Shown: positions 1 to 7,411, numbered from the stretch's first letter. The stretch: 20,569 nucleotides of DNA from an uncultured Collinsella sp. (GCA_902491415.1 CABUHP010000004.1:1-20569); one strand, 5' to 3'. Program-made: numbers and translations. Notes: generated from the sequence alone by a model not told the origin.

Positions 1-2595
1 CTCCTTGATCTCGCTCATGAGCGGGTAGCGCGGGTTGGCGCCGGTGCACTGGTCGTTGAATGCCTGCTCGGTCATTTCGTCGAGGGTGTCGAGGAAGTAC
101 TGCTCGTCAACACCGTAGTCGGCGATGGTCTTCTTGACGCCGATGAAGTCCTTGAGCTCCTCGAGCTTCGTGATGAAGTTCTCGAAGACCTCCTTGTCGT
201 CCTTGCCCTCGATGCCGCAGTACTTGGCCATCTCGGCGTAGTTGTGCAGCGCGTTGGGGTAAGGATACTGGGAGAAGGTACCCATCTTGACGGGAGCCTC
301 GGCGGCGTTGTAGCGCATGACGCGGGTCAGGATGACGGCGTTTGCGAGGCCGTGGGGCAGGTGATGGAAAGCGCCGAGCTTGTGAGCCATGGAGTGGTTG
401 AGGCCCAGGAAGGCGTTGGCAAAGGCCATATCGGCCATGCAAGAGGCGTTGTGCATCTCCTCGCGGGCATGCGGGTCCTTGGCGCCGTTCGTGAAGCTGG
501 AGGGCAGGTTCTCGAAGACGAGCTTAGCAGCGCGCTCGGAGAGGCCCTTGGTGTAGTCGGAAGCCATGATGGAGACGTAGGACTCGATGGCGTGGGTCAT
601 GACGTCGATGCCGGAGGCAGCGGTCAGGCCGCGCGGGGCGGTCATGCAGTTGTCGGCGTCGACGATAGCCATGTTGGGGAGCAGCGCGTAGTCGGCGAGC
701 GGCCACTTGATGCCGGTCTCTTTGTCGGTGATGATGGCGAACGGCGTGCACTCGGAACCGGTGCCCGAAGAGGTCGGGACGGCGACGAAGTAGGCCTTCT
801 TGCCCATCTCGGGGAAGGTGAAGATACGCTTGCGGATGTCCATGAAGTCCATGGCCATGTCCTCAAACTTGCACTCGGGGTGCTCGTACATCATCCACAT
901 GATCTTGCCGGCGTCCATAGCGGAGCCACCGCCGACGGCGATGATGACGTCCGGCTCAAAGAGGGCCATCTGCTTGGCGCCGCGACGTGCGCACTGCAGC
1001 GACGGATCGGGCTCGACGTCGTAGAAGCAGTCGTGGGCGATGCCCATCTCGTCGAGCTTGGCCTCGATGGCGCGGGTGTTGCCATTCTTGAAGAGGAACT
1101 GGTCGGTGACGATGAAGGCGCGCTTCTTGCCCATGACGTTGCCAAGCTCGTCGAGGGCGACGGGCGTGGAACCCTTCTTGAAGTAGACCTTCTCGGGAGC
1201 GCGGAACCACAGCATGTTCTCACGGCGCTCGGCCACAGTCTTAACGTTGATCAAGTGCTTCACCCCAACGTTCTCGGAGACGGAGTTGCCGCCCCAGGAG
1301 CCGCAGCCCAGGGTCAGAGACGGCTTCATGCCAAAGTTGTACAGGTCACCGATGCCGCCGTGCGAGGACGGGGTGTTGATGACGATGCGGCAGGCCTTCA
1401 TGACGTGCTCGAACAGGCTGATCTTCTCGGCCTGGGCGGGGTGCACGTACAGAGAGGCGGTGTGGCCCGGGCCACCGGCGAGCACCAGGTGCTCGGCCTT
1501 GTCGACGGCCTCCTGGAAGTCCTTGGCGTGATACATGGCCAGGACCGGGGAGAGCTTCTCGTGGGAGAACTCCTCCTTGGCGGGGTCGGTGGAGGTGACC
1601 TCGGCGATCAGGATCTTGGTCTTGGCGGGAACCTCGATGCCGGCGAGCTCGGCGATCTTGGCGGCAGCCATGCCGGGGATGCGGTGGTCGAGGGCGCCGT
1701 TCTTGAACATGGCGGCACGCAGGGCCTCCATCTCGGCACCCTGCTTGACGAAGTAGCAGCCGCGCTTCTGGAACTCGGCCTTGACCTGGTCATAGATGGT
1801 GTCGATGACGGTCACGGACTGCTCGGAAGCGCAGATCATGCCGTTGTCGAAGGTCTTGGAGTGGATGATGGAGTTGACGGCGAGCAGCACGTCGGCGGTG
1901 TCGTCGATGACGACCGGGGTGTTACCGGCACCAACGCCCAGGGCGGGCTTGCCCGAGGAGTAAGCGGCCTTGACCATGCCCGGGCCACCGGTGGCGAGGA
2001 TGATGTCGACGTCGCGCATGACCATGTTGGTCAGCTCGATGGAGGGGACATCGACCCAGCCGATGATGCCCTCGGGGGCGCCGGCCTTGACGGCGGCGTC
2101 AAGCACGAGCTTGGCGGCGGCGATGGTGCACTTGGCGGCAGCCGGGTGCGGGGAGATGATGATGGCATTGCGGGTCTTCAGGCTGATCAGCGTCTTGAAG
2201 ATCGCGGTGGAGGTGGGGTTGGTCGTCGGGATGACGGCGCCCACGATGCCGATGGGCTCGGCGATCTTGGTGATGCCGTAAGCCTCGTCGCGCTCCAGGA
2301 CACCACAGGTCTTGGTGTTCTTGTAAGCGTTGTAGATGTACTCTGCGGCGTAGTGGTTCTTGATGACCTTGTCCTCAAGAACGCCGCGGCCGGTCTCCTC
2401 GATGGCCATTTTCGCCAACGGGATACGAGCCTTGTTGGCGGCCATGGCGGCCTCATAGAAGATCTTGTCGACCTGCTCCTGCGTGTACGTAGCAAAAAGC
2501 GCCTGGGCCTCTCGCATCTGAGCGAGCTTAGCCTCAAGCGCCTCTACGTTGTCCACAATTGCGGGAGTAGTGTTTTCCGGTGACTTTTTCACCAT
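1..2595 (-). CDS. adhE: Bifunctional acetaldehyde-CoA/alcohol dehydrogenase AdhE (3' end cut by window)
   Basis: AdhE reduces acetyl-CoA to acetaldehyde and then to ethanol, using two NADH, and so regenerates NAD+ during fermentation in the cytoplasm. The reading frame is open from an ATG at 2595 to base 1 (865 codons). Family members run about 860-900 residues, so only a short C-terminal tail is missing. The N-terminal half is a CoA-acylating aldehyde dehydrogenase: GVGAGNTPVVID, then FDNGMICASEQS, with the likely catalytic Cys at residue 255. The C-terminal half is an iron-dependent alcohol dehydrogenase: AVGGGSAMDAGK (nucleotide binding), PTSSGTGSE, DVMTHAIESY and the His-rich HKLGAFHHLPHG metal region. 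An AAGGAG ribosome binding site lies six bases before the ATG. The gene points away from the transposase unit and appears to be transcribed alone. Confidence 0.97.
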   Translation of the reverse strand, partial: MVKKSPENTTPAIVDNVEALEAKLAQMREAQALFATYTQEQVDKIFYEAAMAANKARIPLAKMAIEETGRGVLEDKVIKNHYAAEYIYNAYKNTKTCGVLERDEAYGITKIAEPIGIVGAVIPTTNPTSTAIFKTLISLKTRNAIIISPHPAAAKCTIAAAKLVLDAAVKAGAPEGIIGWVDVPSIELTNMVMRDVDIILATGGPGMVKAAYSSGKPALGVGAGNTPVVIDDTADVLLAVNSIIHSKTFDNGMICASEQSVTVIDTIYDQVKAEFQKRGCYFVKQGAEMEALRAAMFKNGALDHRIPGMAAAKIAELAGIEVPAKTKILIAEVTSTDPAKEEFSHEKLSPVLAMYHAKDFQEAVDKAEHLVLAGGPGHTASLYVHPAQAEKISLFEHVMKACRIVINTPSSHGGIGDLYNFGMKPSLTLGCGSWGGNSVSENVGVKHLINVKTVAERRENMLWFRAPEKVYFKKGSTPVALDELGNVMGKKRAFIVTDQFLFKNGNTRAIEAKLDEMGIAHDCFYDVEPDPSLQCARRGAKQMALFEPDVIIAVGGGSAMDAGKIMWMMYEHPECKFEDMAMDFMDIRKRIFTFPEMGKKAYFVAVPTSSGTGSECTPFAIITDKETGIKWPLADYALLPNMAIVDADNCMTAPRGLTAASGIDVMTHAIESYVSIMASDYTKGLSERAAKLVFENLPSSFTNGAKDPHAREEMHNASCMADMAFANAFLGLNHSMAHKLGAFHHLPHGLANAVILTRVMRYNAAEAPVKMGTFSQYPYPNALHNYAEMAKYCGIEGKDDKEVFENFITKLEELKDFIGVKKTIADYGVDEQYFLDTLDEMTEQAFNDQCTGANPRYPLMSEIKE

Positions 2596-2601
2596 TTGTG
2601 T

Positions 2602-2607
2602 CTCCTT
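2602..2607 (-). promoter_or_regulatory. adhE ribosome binding site
   Basis: On the minus strand this reads AAGGAG, six bases before the ATG at 2595. It fixes the adhE start. Confidence 0.8.
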
Positions 2608-2635
2608 GCGATCGGAGATTTACCCTACAAGATGC

Positions 2636-2644
2636 ATGATAGCA
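2636..2644 (-). promoter_or_regulatory. Possible extended -10 element for adhE
   Basis: The minus strand reads TGCTATCAT, an extended -10 (TGn plus a TATAAT-like hexamer) about 40 bases upstream of the adhE start codon. No good -35 hexamer is seen at 16-18 bp, which is tolerable for an extended -10 promoter. Inferred from sequence only. Confidence 0.35.
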
Positions 2645-2689
2645 AGAAATAATTCGGTGAACGGTCAGATTCCCGTAAAAGACAAACTA

Positions 2690-2718
2690 AAACGCTTCAA
2701 TCAAATGAACCGTTTCAA
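2690..2718. repeat. Direct repeat upstream of adhE, possible operator
   Basis: AAACGCTTCAA (2690-2700) and AACCGTTTCAA (2708-2718) are 11-bp direct repeats differing at two positions, 18 bp apart start to start. They lie about 50 bp upstream of the proposed adhE -10. This arrangement suits an activator or repressor acting on adhE. No known regulator motif, including a Rex box, was recognised. Confidence 0.3.
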
Positions 2719-2746
2719 CTAAAACTATGCCTAATGCATCGCCCCG

Positions 2747-2773
2747 CTCATTGGGGACAGACTTACATGAGTG
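2747..2773 (+). repeat. Outer left repeat of RAYT unit
   Basis: A 27-bp sequence starting CTCATTGGGGACAGAC and ending ATGAGTG. It is the perfect reverse complement of 3768-3794 on the far side of the transposase gene. Confidence 0.85.
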
Positions 2774-2784
2774 CTTCCACTCAT
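2767..2784. repeat. Hairpin joining the two left repeats
   Basis: ATGAGTG (2767-2773), loop CTTC, CACTCAT (2778-2784): a perfect 7-bp stem with a four-base loop. It is built from the end of the outer repeat and the start of the inner repeat. HUH transposases recognise such single-stranded hairpins; that this one is recognised is an inference. Confidence 0.7.
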
Positions 2785-2797
2785 TGGGGACAGACAT
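2778..2797 (+). repeat. Inner left repeat of RAYT unit
   Basis: CACTCATTGGGGACAGACAT matches the reverse complement of 3744-3763 with one mismatch and shares its core with the outer repeats. A short partial copy, GCTCATTGGA, lies further in at 2834-2843. Confidence 0.8.
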
Positions 2798-2912
2798 CGA
2801 TTTGCCATTTTGCCGTTCTGGGCCTGTTTTTGCCGCTCATTGGATATAAATAGATCACAGGCTCAGCATTTCGCGTTCCTTCTCTCCTTTAGGTGTTGCC
2901 TGTTCAGTTTTG
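2798..2912. other. Leader of the RAYT gene
   Basis: This A/T-richer stretch precedes the transposase. It holds only a partial repeat (2834-2843) and no recognised gene. No clear promoter was identified. Confidence 0.4.
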
Positions 2913-2925
2913 AAAGGAGAGATTT

Positions 2926-3702
2926 ATGCCTCGATGCGCCCGCGCCGTTTCGCTCACCGGCTATTACCACGTCTTTGACCGTGGCAACTCCAAACAGATT
3001 ATTTTTGAAGATGATTCTGACCGATATCGTTTCTTATCGGACATCTCGGACAGGTTTGTACGCCATAAAGTGGCGGTGTTGGCTTGGTGCCTTATGGACA
3101 ATCACTTCCATTTGATGATTGATGATCCATTTGACAATCTTTCAAAGGCAATGCAGTGTGCGTTGACAGCATATGCTAAGTATTTCAACGGGAAAACGGG
3201 GAGAACGGGGCATCTGTTTGATAATCGCTATTCGCGGGTCGCGGTTGAGTCGGACGTGCAGGCGGTGCAGCTGCTCGACTATATTCATCTCAATCCCGTG
3301 AAGGGTGCGCTTGACTCGCTCGAGGCGTACCGCTGGTCAAGCTATAAGGCGTATCAGCTGGGCTATGATCCCTTTGACATCTGTGATGCGGCCCCTATGC
3401 TCGATATTGTCGGAGGCTCCCGTTGCTATTGCGAGCATCTCGAAGAAGTTGCTGGGCGCATCTGGGCAATGGAGGTTCTTCCACGCCGGCGGATCTCCGA
3501 TGAGGAGGCCCTTTCCGTTGCGCGCGAAGTTCTGCCGAGCATAGATCCTGCGCTGCTCAAGGCCCTGCCACGCCCCGAACGCGATGCCTGCCTGCTGAGG
3601 CTCAGACGGGCACATCTCACGGTCAAGCAAATTGCCCGTATCACCGGTATCGGCGCCACGAGCGTGACCAAGGCAACTGCAGGCTGGAAGGATGCAGCGT
3701 GA
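2926..3702 (+). CDS. REP-associated tyrosine transposase (RAYT, Y1/HUH family)
   Basis: The product is a 258-residue single-strand DNA nuclease and strand transferase of the IS200-like Y1 superfamily, RAYT branch. The HUH metal motif is HFH (His60, His62) within MDNHFHLMI. The likely nucleophile is a Tyr in TAYAKYFN (Tyr86, or possibly Tyr83). Also present are the RAYT-typical GRTGHLFDNRY and LLDYIHLNPVKG. The C-terminal segment LTVKQIARITGIGATSVTKA reads as a helix-turn-helix, common in longer RAYTs. Start: ATG after AAAGGAGA at 2913-2920. The family is known to bind or cut REP-type palindromes, and two nested repeat pairs frame this gene. All catalytic motifs look intact, so it may be active. 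The exact tyrosine assignment is the least certain point. Confidence 0.9.
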   Translation: MPRCARAVSLTGYYHVFDRGNSKQIIFEDDSDRYRFLSDISDRFVRHKVAVLAWCLMDNHFHLMIDDPFDNLSKAMQCALTAYAKYFNGKTGRTGHLFDNRYSRVAVESDVQAVQLLDYIHLNPVKGALDSLEAYRWSSYKAYQLGYDPFDICDAAPMLDIVGGSRCYCEHLEEVAGRIWAMEVLPRRRISDEEALSVAREVLPSIDPALLKALPRPERDACLLRLRRAHLTVKQIARITGIGATSVTKATAGWKDAA

Positions 3703-3743
3703 GGCAGGGGCCGGAGTCAGTCGGTGCGCCGCATACGTACGTC

Positions 3744-3763
3744 ATGTCTGTCCCCAATGCGTG
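3744..3763 (-). repeat. Inner right repeat of RAYT unit
   Basis: ATGTCTGTCCCCAATGCGTG is the reverse complement of 2778-2797 except for one base. Confidence 0.8.
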
Positions 3764-3774
3764 AAAACACTCAT
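3757..3774. repeat. Hairpin joining the two right repeats
   Basis: ATGCGTG (3757-3763), loop AAAA, CACTCAT (3768-3774): a 7-bp stem with one mismatch. It is the counterpart of the left hairpin at 2767-2784. Confidence 0.6.
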
Positions 3775-3794
3775 GTAAGTCTGTCCCCAATGAG
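3768..3794 (-). repeat. Outer right repeat of RAYT unit
   Basis: A 27-bp perfect reverse complement of 2747-2773. It also carries its own 7-bp arms, CACTCAT at 3768-3774 and ATGAGTG at 3790-3796, so it can fold alone. It ends four bases before the A-run of the rpmB terminator. Confidence 0.85.
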
Positions 3795-3797
3795 TGC

Positions 3798-3826
3798 AAA
3801 AAAGCGCCCTCCGTAGGGGAGGGCGC
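3798..3826 (-). terminator. Rho-independent terminator of rpmB
   Basis: Read on the minus strand: a 9-bp perfect stem (plus-strand arms 3804-3812 and 3818-3826), a five-base loop, then six T (plus-strand A-run 3798-3803). It follows the rpmB stop by about 70 bases. A short C-TTT on the other side could weakly stop plus-strand transcription from the transposase unit. Confidence 0.9.
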
Positions 3827-3898
3827 CTTTGGTAAGTTCTATGTGAACGCGAGGTCTTTGACCCGGAGAGTCCGAGGTACTTGTTGGTAAGACCTTAT

Positions 3899-4087
3899 TT
3901 AGGAGCGCGCAACCTTGCCGGACTTGAGGCAGGTGGAGCAAACGTTCATCTTGCGACGGTGACCATCGACGACGACGTAGACGCGCTGGATGTTGGGGCG
4001 GAACTTACGGTTGGTGACGCGGTGAGAGTGGCTGATGGAGCGACCGGCAACGGGGTGCTTACCGCAAACTTCGCAAACTTTGGACAT
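3899..4087 (-). CDS. rpmB: 50S ribosomal protein L28, zinc-ribbon type
   Basis: A 62-residue protein of the large ribosomal subunit. It begins MSKVCEVCGKHPVAGRSISH and contains the L28 signature SHSHRVTNRKF and a basic C-terminal half. Two CxxC pairs (C5/C8 and the NVCSTC pair near residues 49-52) mark the zinc-binding (C+) form. Start: ATG at 4087, preceded by AAGGAGGG about seven bases upstream. The frame stays open further upstream, but there it has neither a ribosome binding site nor L28 similarity. It is a single-gene transcript with its own promoter and terminator. C- paralogues replace C+ forms under zinc limitation in some bacteria, so this is likely the zinc-replete copy; that regulation is an inference. 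Confidence 0.96.
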   Translation of the reverse strand: MSKVCEVCGKHPVAGRSISHSHRVTNRKFRPNIQRVYVVVDGHRRKMNVCSTCLKSGKVARS

Positions 4088-4141
4088 AACTGACCCTCCT
4101 TGGGCGACAAACGAACATGTCGCGTTAACAAACAAGCCTGA

Positions 4142-4150
4142 ACTATAGCA
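4142..4150 (-). promoter_or_regulatory. Extended -10 promoter element of rpmB
   Basis: The minus strand reads TGCTATAGT about 55 bases before the rpmB start, within a GTGCTATAGT ten-mer that is also found upstream of rpsT. No convincing -35 is seen. Confidence 0.45.
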
Positions 4151-4378
4151 CAGAAGCAACTCCCTGTGCGTAATCTACACAGAGATATTCCTCTTTTGGC
4201 GATAGTGCTCACGCCACGGCCCTGGACGTAGATCCGATTTGCGTGCAGCAGAGGGGATTATGCCAGCTCGTGCGTGCGTTTTCAAGCTCGTCCCACAAAT
4301 ATATATAGGTTTATGGAGCATTGGGCTCCGTTTACGGATTGCTCTGTATTTATGCTCGCAATTAAGCTCGAGGTTGGC
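4151..4378. other. Divergent intergenic region between rpmB and the pyr operon
   Basis: This stretch holds the upstream parts of the rpmB promoter (minus) and pyr promoter (plus). It is locally A/T-rich (CACAAATATATATAGG near 4294-4309). It has one small hairpin, GGAGC-ATTGG-GCTCC (4315-4329). No gene was recognised. Confidence 0.4.
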
Positions 4379-4384
4379 TACACT
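4379..4384 (+). promoter_or_regulatory. Possible -10 element of the pyr operon
   Basis: TACACT here would start transcription near 4391, just before the first attenuator hairpin. That is the expected spacing for a leader of about 150 bases. No strong -35 hexamer is seen, so the call rests mainly on position. Confidence 0.35.
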
Positions 4385-4401
4385 ATCCCTTGACCATTAA
4401 A

Positions 4402-4499
4402 GGGGTACGAGATACCCACATGGAATTACATAGCTGCCAAAGAGCAGCCTTTCCTGTGGGTGTCTGGTCCGCTTTAAGCGGTCGGGCATCTATTTTTTT
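4402..4499 (+). promoter_or_regulatory. PyrR-type transcription attenuator
   Basis: Three mutually exclusive hairpins can be drawn. (1) Anti-antiterminator: GGGTA (4403-4407), loop CGAGA, TACCC (4413-4417); its ACGAGA resembles the CNGNGA loop of known PyrR sites. (2) Antiterminator: AGATACCCACA (4410-4420) pairs with TGTGGGTGTCT (4455-4465) with one G-U pair, extended by GGAA/TTCC, and encloses GCTGC/GCAGC (4433-4448). (3) Terminator: 4458-4472 pairs with 4478-4491, then A plus seven T. Hairpin 1 takes the 5' arm of 2, and 2 takes the 5' arm of 3. In other bacteria UMP-bound PyrR stabilises hairpin 1 and so favours termination. The pyrR gene follows directly. Confidence 0.8.
4458..4499 (+). 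terminator. Regulated terminator of the pyr leader
   Basis: A 14-pair stem: 5' arm 4458-4472 with one bulged T at 4468, loop TTTAA, 3' arm 4478-4491. Five of the pairs are G-U, so the stem is easy to miss when reading DNA complementarity only. A seven-T tract follows at 4493-4499. Confidence 0.75.
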
Positions 4500-4526
4500 G
4501 ACTGTGTCAGCAGTCAAGACATGTGA

Positions 4527-5123
<597 letters not shown>

Positions 5124-5127
5124 TACC

Positions 5128-6072
5128 GTGGCGTTCAACCATAAGCACCTGATCGACATTACCGAGTACTCCGAAGAGGACATCAAGCTCATCCTCGAGA
5201 CCGCCAAGGCGTTCTCCGAGGTCAACGAGCGTGCCATCAAGAAGGTCCCCACGCTCAAGGGCAAGACCATCGTCAACATGTTCAACGAGCCCTCGACGCG
5301 CACCCGCAGCTCTTTCGAGCTCGCCGAGAAGCGTCTTTCGGCCGACAGCCTTAACTTTGGCGGCTCCTCGACCTCCACGGTCAAGGGCGAGAGCCTTGTC
5401 GACACCGTCGAGACCCTCAACGCCTATAAGATCGACTGCATCGTCGTACGCGATAAGCACGCCGGTGCTCCCTACATCGTCACCCAGAACTCGCCCGCGA
5501 GCGTCATCTGCGCCGGTGACGGCAAGCACAACCATCCCACGCAGGCCCTGCTCGACCTGTACACCATCTGGGAGCACAAGGGTGACTTCCACGGTCTGAA
5601 GGTCGCCGTCGTCGGCGATATCGCCCACTCTCGCGTTTGCGGCTCGCTGATCCCCGCCCTTAAGATCATGGGCTGCGAGACCTACGCCGTCGCCCCCGGC
5701 ACGCTGCTGCCGCCGGCGCCCGAGGTCCTGGGCTGCGACCACGTGACGAGCGACCTCGATTCCGTCCTGCCCGAGCTGGACGTCGTCTACATGCTGCGCG
5801 TGCAGCAGGAGCGCCTCGAGGGTGCCCCGTTCCCGACCATTCGCGAGTACCACAAGCTCTTCGGCCTGACTAAGGACCGCGAGAAGCTCATGAAGCCCGA
5901 CGCGATCATCTGCCACCCGGGCCCCATCAACCGCGGCGTCGAGTTCGACTCCTATATGGCCGACCACCCGCAACGCTCCGTCATCCTGGAGCAGGTCTAC
6001 GCCGGTATCTGCGTGCGTATGGCTATCCTGTATCTGCTGCTTGGAGGTGCCGATAATGGCCTTGCTTCTTAA
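5128..6072 (+). CDS. pyrB: Aspartate carbamoyltransferase catalytic subunit
   Basis: Catalyses carbamoyl phosphate plus L-aspartate to N-carbamoyl-L-aspartate, the committed step of pyrimidine synthesis. It is 314 residues, normal for the catalytic chain. The carbamoyl-phosphate loop is STRTR (residues 56-60, in NEPSTRTRSSFELAEKRL). HPTQALLDLYT is at 136-146, VGDIAHSRVCGS follows near 165-180, and CHPGPINRGVE lies in the C-terminal half. I chose the GTG at 5128 because GGAGGT (5112-5117) is ten bases upstream. An in-frame GTG at 5116 would sit inside that ribosome binding site. No pyrI regulatory chain is present, as in other Gram-positives that control the pathway through PyrR. The 3' end overlaps pyrC by 17 bases. 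Confidence 0.96.
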   Translation: MAFNHKHLIDITEYSEEDIKLILETAKAFSEVNERAIKKVPTLKGKTIVNMFNEPSTRTRSSFELAEKRLSADSLNFGGSSTSTVKGESLVDTVETLNAYKIDCIVVRDKHAGAPYIVTQNSPASVICAGDGKHNHPTQALLDLYTIWEHKGDFHGLKVAVVGDIAHSRVCGSLIPALKIMGCETYAVAPGTLLPPAPEVLGCDHVTSDLDSVLPELDVVYMLRVQQERLEGAPFPTIREYHKLFGLTKDREKLMKPDAIICHPGPINRGVEFDSYMADHPQRSVILEQVYAGICVRMAILYLLLGGADNGLAS

Positions 6073-7339
6073 GAATGCCCACGTCGTCGACCCGTCCGTC
6101 GAGCTTGACGGTGTCGTTGACGTCCTGATTGACGGCGACAAGATCGCCGAGGTCGGCGAGAATCTCGCCGTCGAGGGAGCCGAGGTCCGCGACCTTTCCG
6201 GCAAGTACCTCGTCCCCGGCCTGGTGGATATGCACGTTCACCTTCGCGAGCCCGGCTACGAGGTCAAAGAGGACATCGAGAGCGGTACCCGCGCAGCTGC
6301 CAAGGGCGGCTTTACCGGCGTGTGCGCCATGCCCAACACCGATCCCGTCACCGATAACGGCACCGTCGTGGAGTTCGTCAAGTCCCGTGCTGCCGAGGTC
6401 GGTCACTGCCGCGTCTATCCGTCGGGTGCCATGACCCGCGGTCTTAAGGGCGAGGCCATGTCCGAGATGGGCGATATGGTCGCCCACGGCGCCGTCGCCT
6501 TCACCGACGACGGTCGCGGCGTGCAGGGCGCGGGCATGCTCCGTCGTTGCATGGACTACGGCAAGATGTTCGGCAAGGTCTTTATGAGCCACTGCCAGGA
6601 CGAGGATCTGGTCGGCCACGGCCAGATCAACGAGGGCAAGGTCTCGACCCGTCTGGCTCTCGAGGGTTGGCCGGCTGCCGGCGAGGAGCTCCAGATCGCC
6701 CGCGACATCGAGATCGCCAAGCTGACTGGTGCCAAGCTGCACATCCAGCACATCTCCACCGCCCATGGTCTGGAGATCGTGCGTGCCGGTAAGGCCGCTG
6801 GCGTTCAGGTTACCTGCGAGGCCACCCCGCACCACATGTTCCTGACCGAGAACGACCTGGACGAGACCTACAACACTTCGCTCAAGGTCAACCCGCCGCT
6901 GCGTACCGAGGAGGATGCCGAGGCCATTCGTCAGGGCGTCATCGACGGCACCGTCGACGTTATCGTCACCGATCACGCTCCCCACACCCCGTGGGAGAAG
7001 GCCCGCGAGTTCGAGCTTGCGCCCTTTGGCATGATCGGCCTCGAGACCTCGCTGTCGCTCGTGCTCACCGAGCTGGTCAACACGGGCAAGATGAGCATGG
7101 GCCGCATGGTCGAGCTCATGGCCATCAAGCCGCGTGAGATCCTGGGCCTCGACCAGGTTCAGGTCAAGGCGGGCTCCGTTGCCGACCTGACCGTGTTCGA
7201 CCCCGCTGCAACCTGGACGGTCGGCGAGGACGGCTACGAGTCGCGCGCCGAGAACTCCGGTTTTGCCGGCCGTACGCTCACCGGTCGTGCCACCGATGTG
7301 TTCGTCGGCGGTAAGCAGACGCTGCATCTGCTAGCATAG
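6056..7339 (+). CDS. pyrC: Dihydroorotase, class I
   Basis: A zinc amidohydrolase that cyclises carbamoyl aspartate to dihydroorotate. It is 427 residues, the size of the long class I enzymes found with PyrB in Gram-positives, not the 340-residue class II form. The metal motif DMHVHLREPG has His60 and His62. TDHAPHT (residues 305-311) carries the catalytic Asp306. TPHHMFLTENDL near residue 260 and the HISTAHGLEIV segment also match the family. Start: ATG at 6056 with TTGGAGGT seven bases upstream, inside the end of pyrB, which implies translational coupling. A terminator-like hairpin follows at 7355-7379 before pyrK. Confidence 0.96.
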   Translation: MALLLKNAHVVDPSVELDGVVDVLIDGDKIAEVGENLAVEGAEVRDLSGKYLVPGLVDMHVHLREPGYEVKEDIESGTRAAAKGGFTGVCAMPNTDPVTDNGTVVEFVKSRAAEVGHCRVYPSGAMTRGLKGEAMSEMGDMVAHGAVAFTDDGRGVQGAGMLRRCMDYGKMFGKVFMSHCQDEDLVGHGQINEGKVSTRLALEGWPAAGEELQIARDIEIAKLTGAKLHIQHISTAHGLEIVRAGKAAGVQVTCEATPHHMFLTENDLDETYNTSLKVNPPLRTEEDAEAIRQGVIDGTVDVIVTDHAPHTPWEKAREFELAPFGMIGLETSLSLVLTELVNTGKMSMGRMVELMAIKPREILGLDQVQVKAGSVADLTVFDPAATWTVGEDGYESRAENSGFAGRTLTGRATDVFVGGKQTLHLLA

Positions 7340-7354
7340 CCTTATCGCTTTTGT

Positions 7355-7382
7355 GCGCGGCGCCCTTGCGGTGCCGCGCTTT
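7355..7382 (+). terminator. Terminator-like hairpin between pyrC and pyrK
   Basis: GCGCGGCGCC (7355-7364), loop CTTGC, GGTGCCGCGC (7370-7379): a 10-bp stem with one G-U pair, followed by TTTCTGTTCGTTT. The T-tract is interrupted, so partial read-through into pyrK-pyrD-pyrF is the likely outcome. It may alternatively protect the 3' end of the upstream message. Confidence 0.5.
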
Positions 7383-7395
7383 CTGTTCGTTTGGT

Positions 7396-7411
7396 CCATG
7401 CAACCGCATGG
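7396..7411 (+). promoter_or_regulatory. Small hairpin just before the pyrK ribosome binding site
   Basis: CCATGC-AACC-GCATGG: a perfect 6-bp stem with a four-base loop. It ends seven bases before the GGAG at 7418-7421. Its role is unknown; its position would let it affect pyrK translation. Confidence 0.4.

Larger units (their letters stand above)
2747..3794 (+). mobile_element. RAYT transposase unit with nested inverted repeats
   Basis: A 1048-bp unit contains one Y1 (HUH) transposase gene. It is bounded by a perfect 27-bp inverted repeat (2747-2773 and 3768-3794). Just inside is a second 20-bp inverted pair with one mismatch (2778-2797 and 3744-3763). All four copies share the core CATTGGGGACAGAC or its complement. 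The unit lies between the adhE upstream region and the rpmB terminator and breaks no gene. The transposase gene is visibly richer in A/T near its 5' end than the core genes around it. RAYT proteins are known to associate with REP palindromes, and these flanks resemble such a pair. Whether the unit moves as a whole is not shown by the sequence. Confidence 0.7.

Noticed and set aside
244..2583. Long plus-strand open frame (about 779 codons) opposite adhE
   Set aside because: It mirrors adhE codon by codon. The high-GC third-position bias of adhE keeps the opposite frame free of stops. Its protein is low-complexity Gly/Val/Asp/His-rich and has no family motifs.
2636..2718. Rex redox-repressor box upstream of adhE
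   Set aside because: I looked for a TTGTGAA-N-TTCACAA-type palindrome, and none is present. The repeats there are direct, not inverted.
2746..3796. CRISPR array
   Set aside because: There are only four repeat copies, arranged as inverted pairs around a transposase gene, with no regular spacers and no cas genes.
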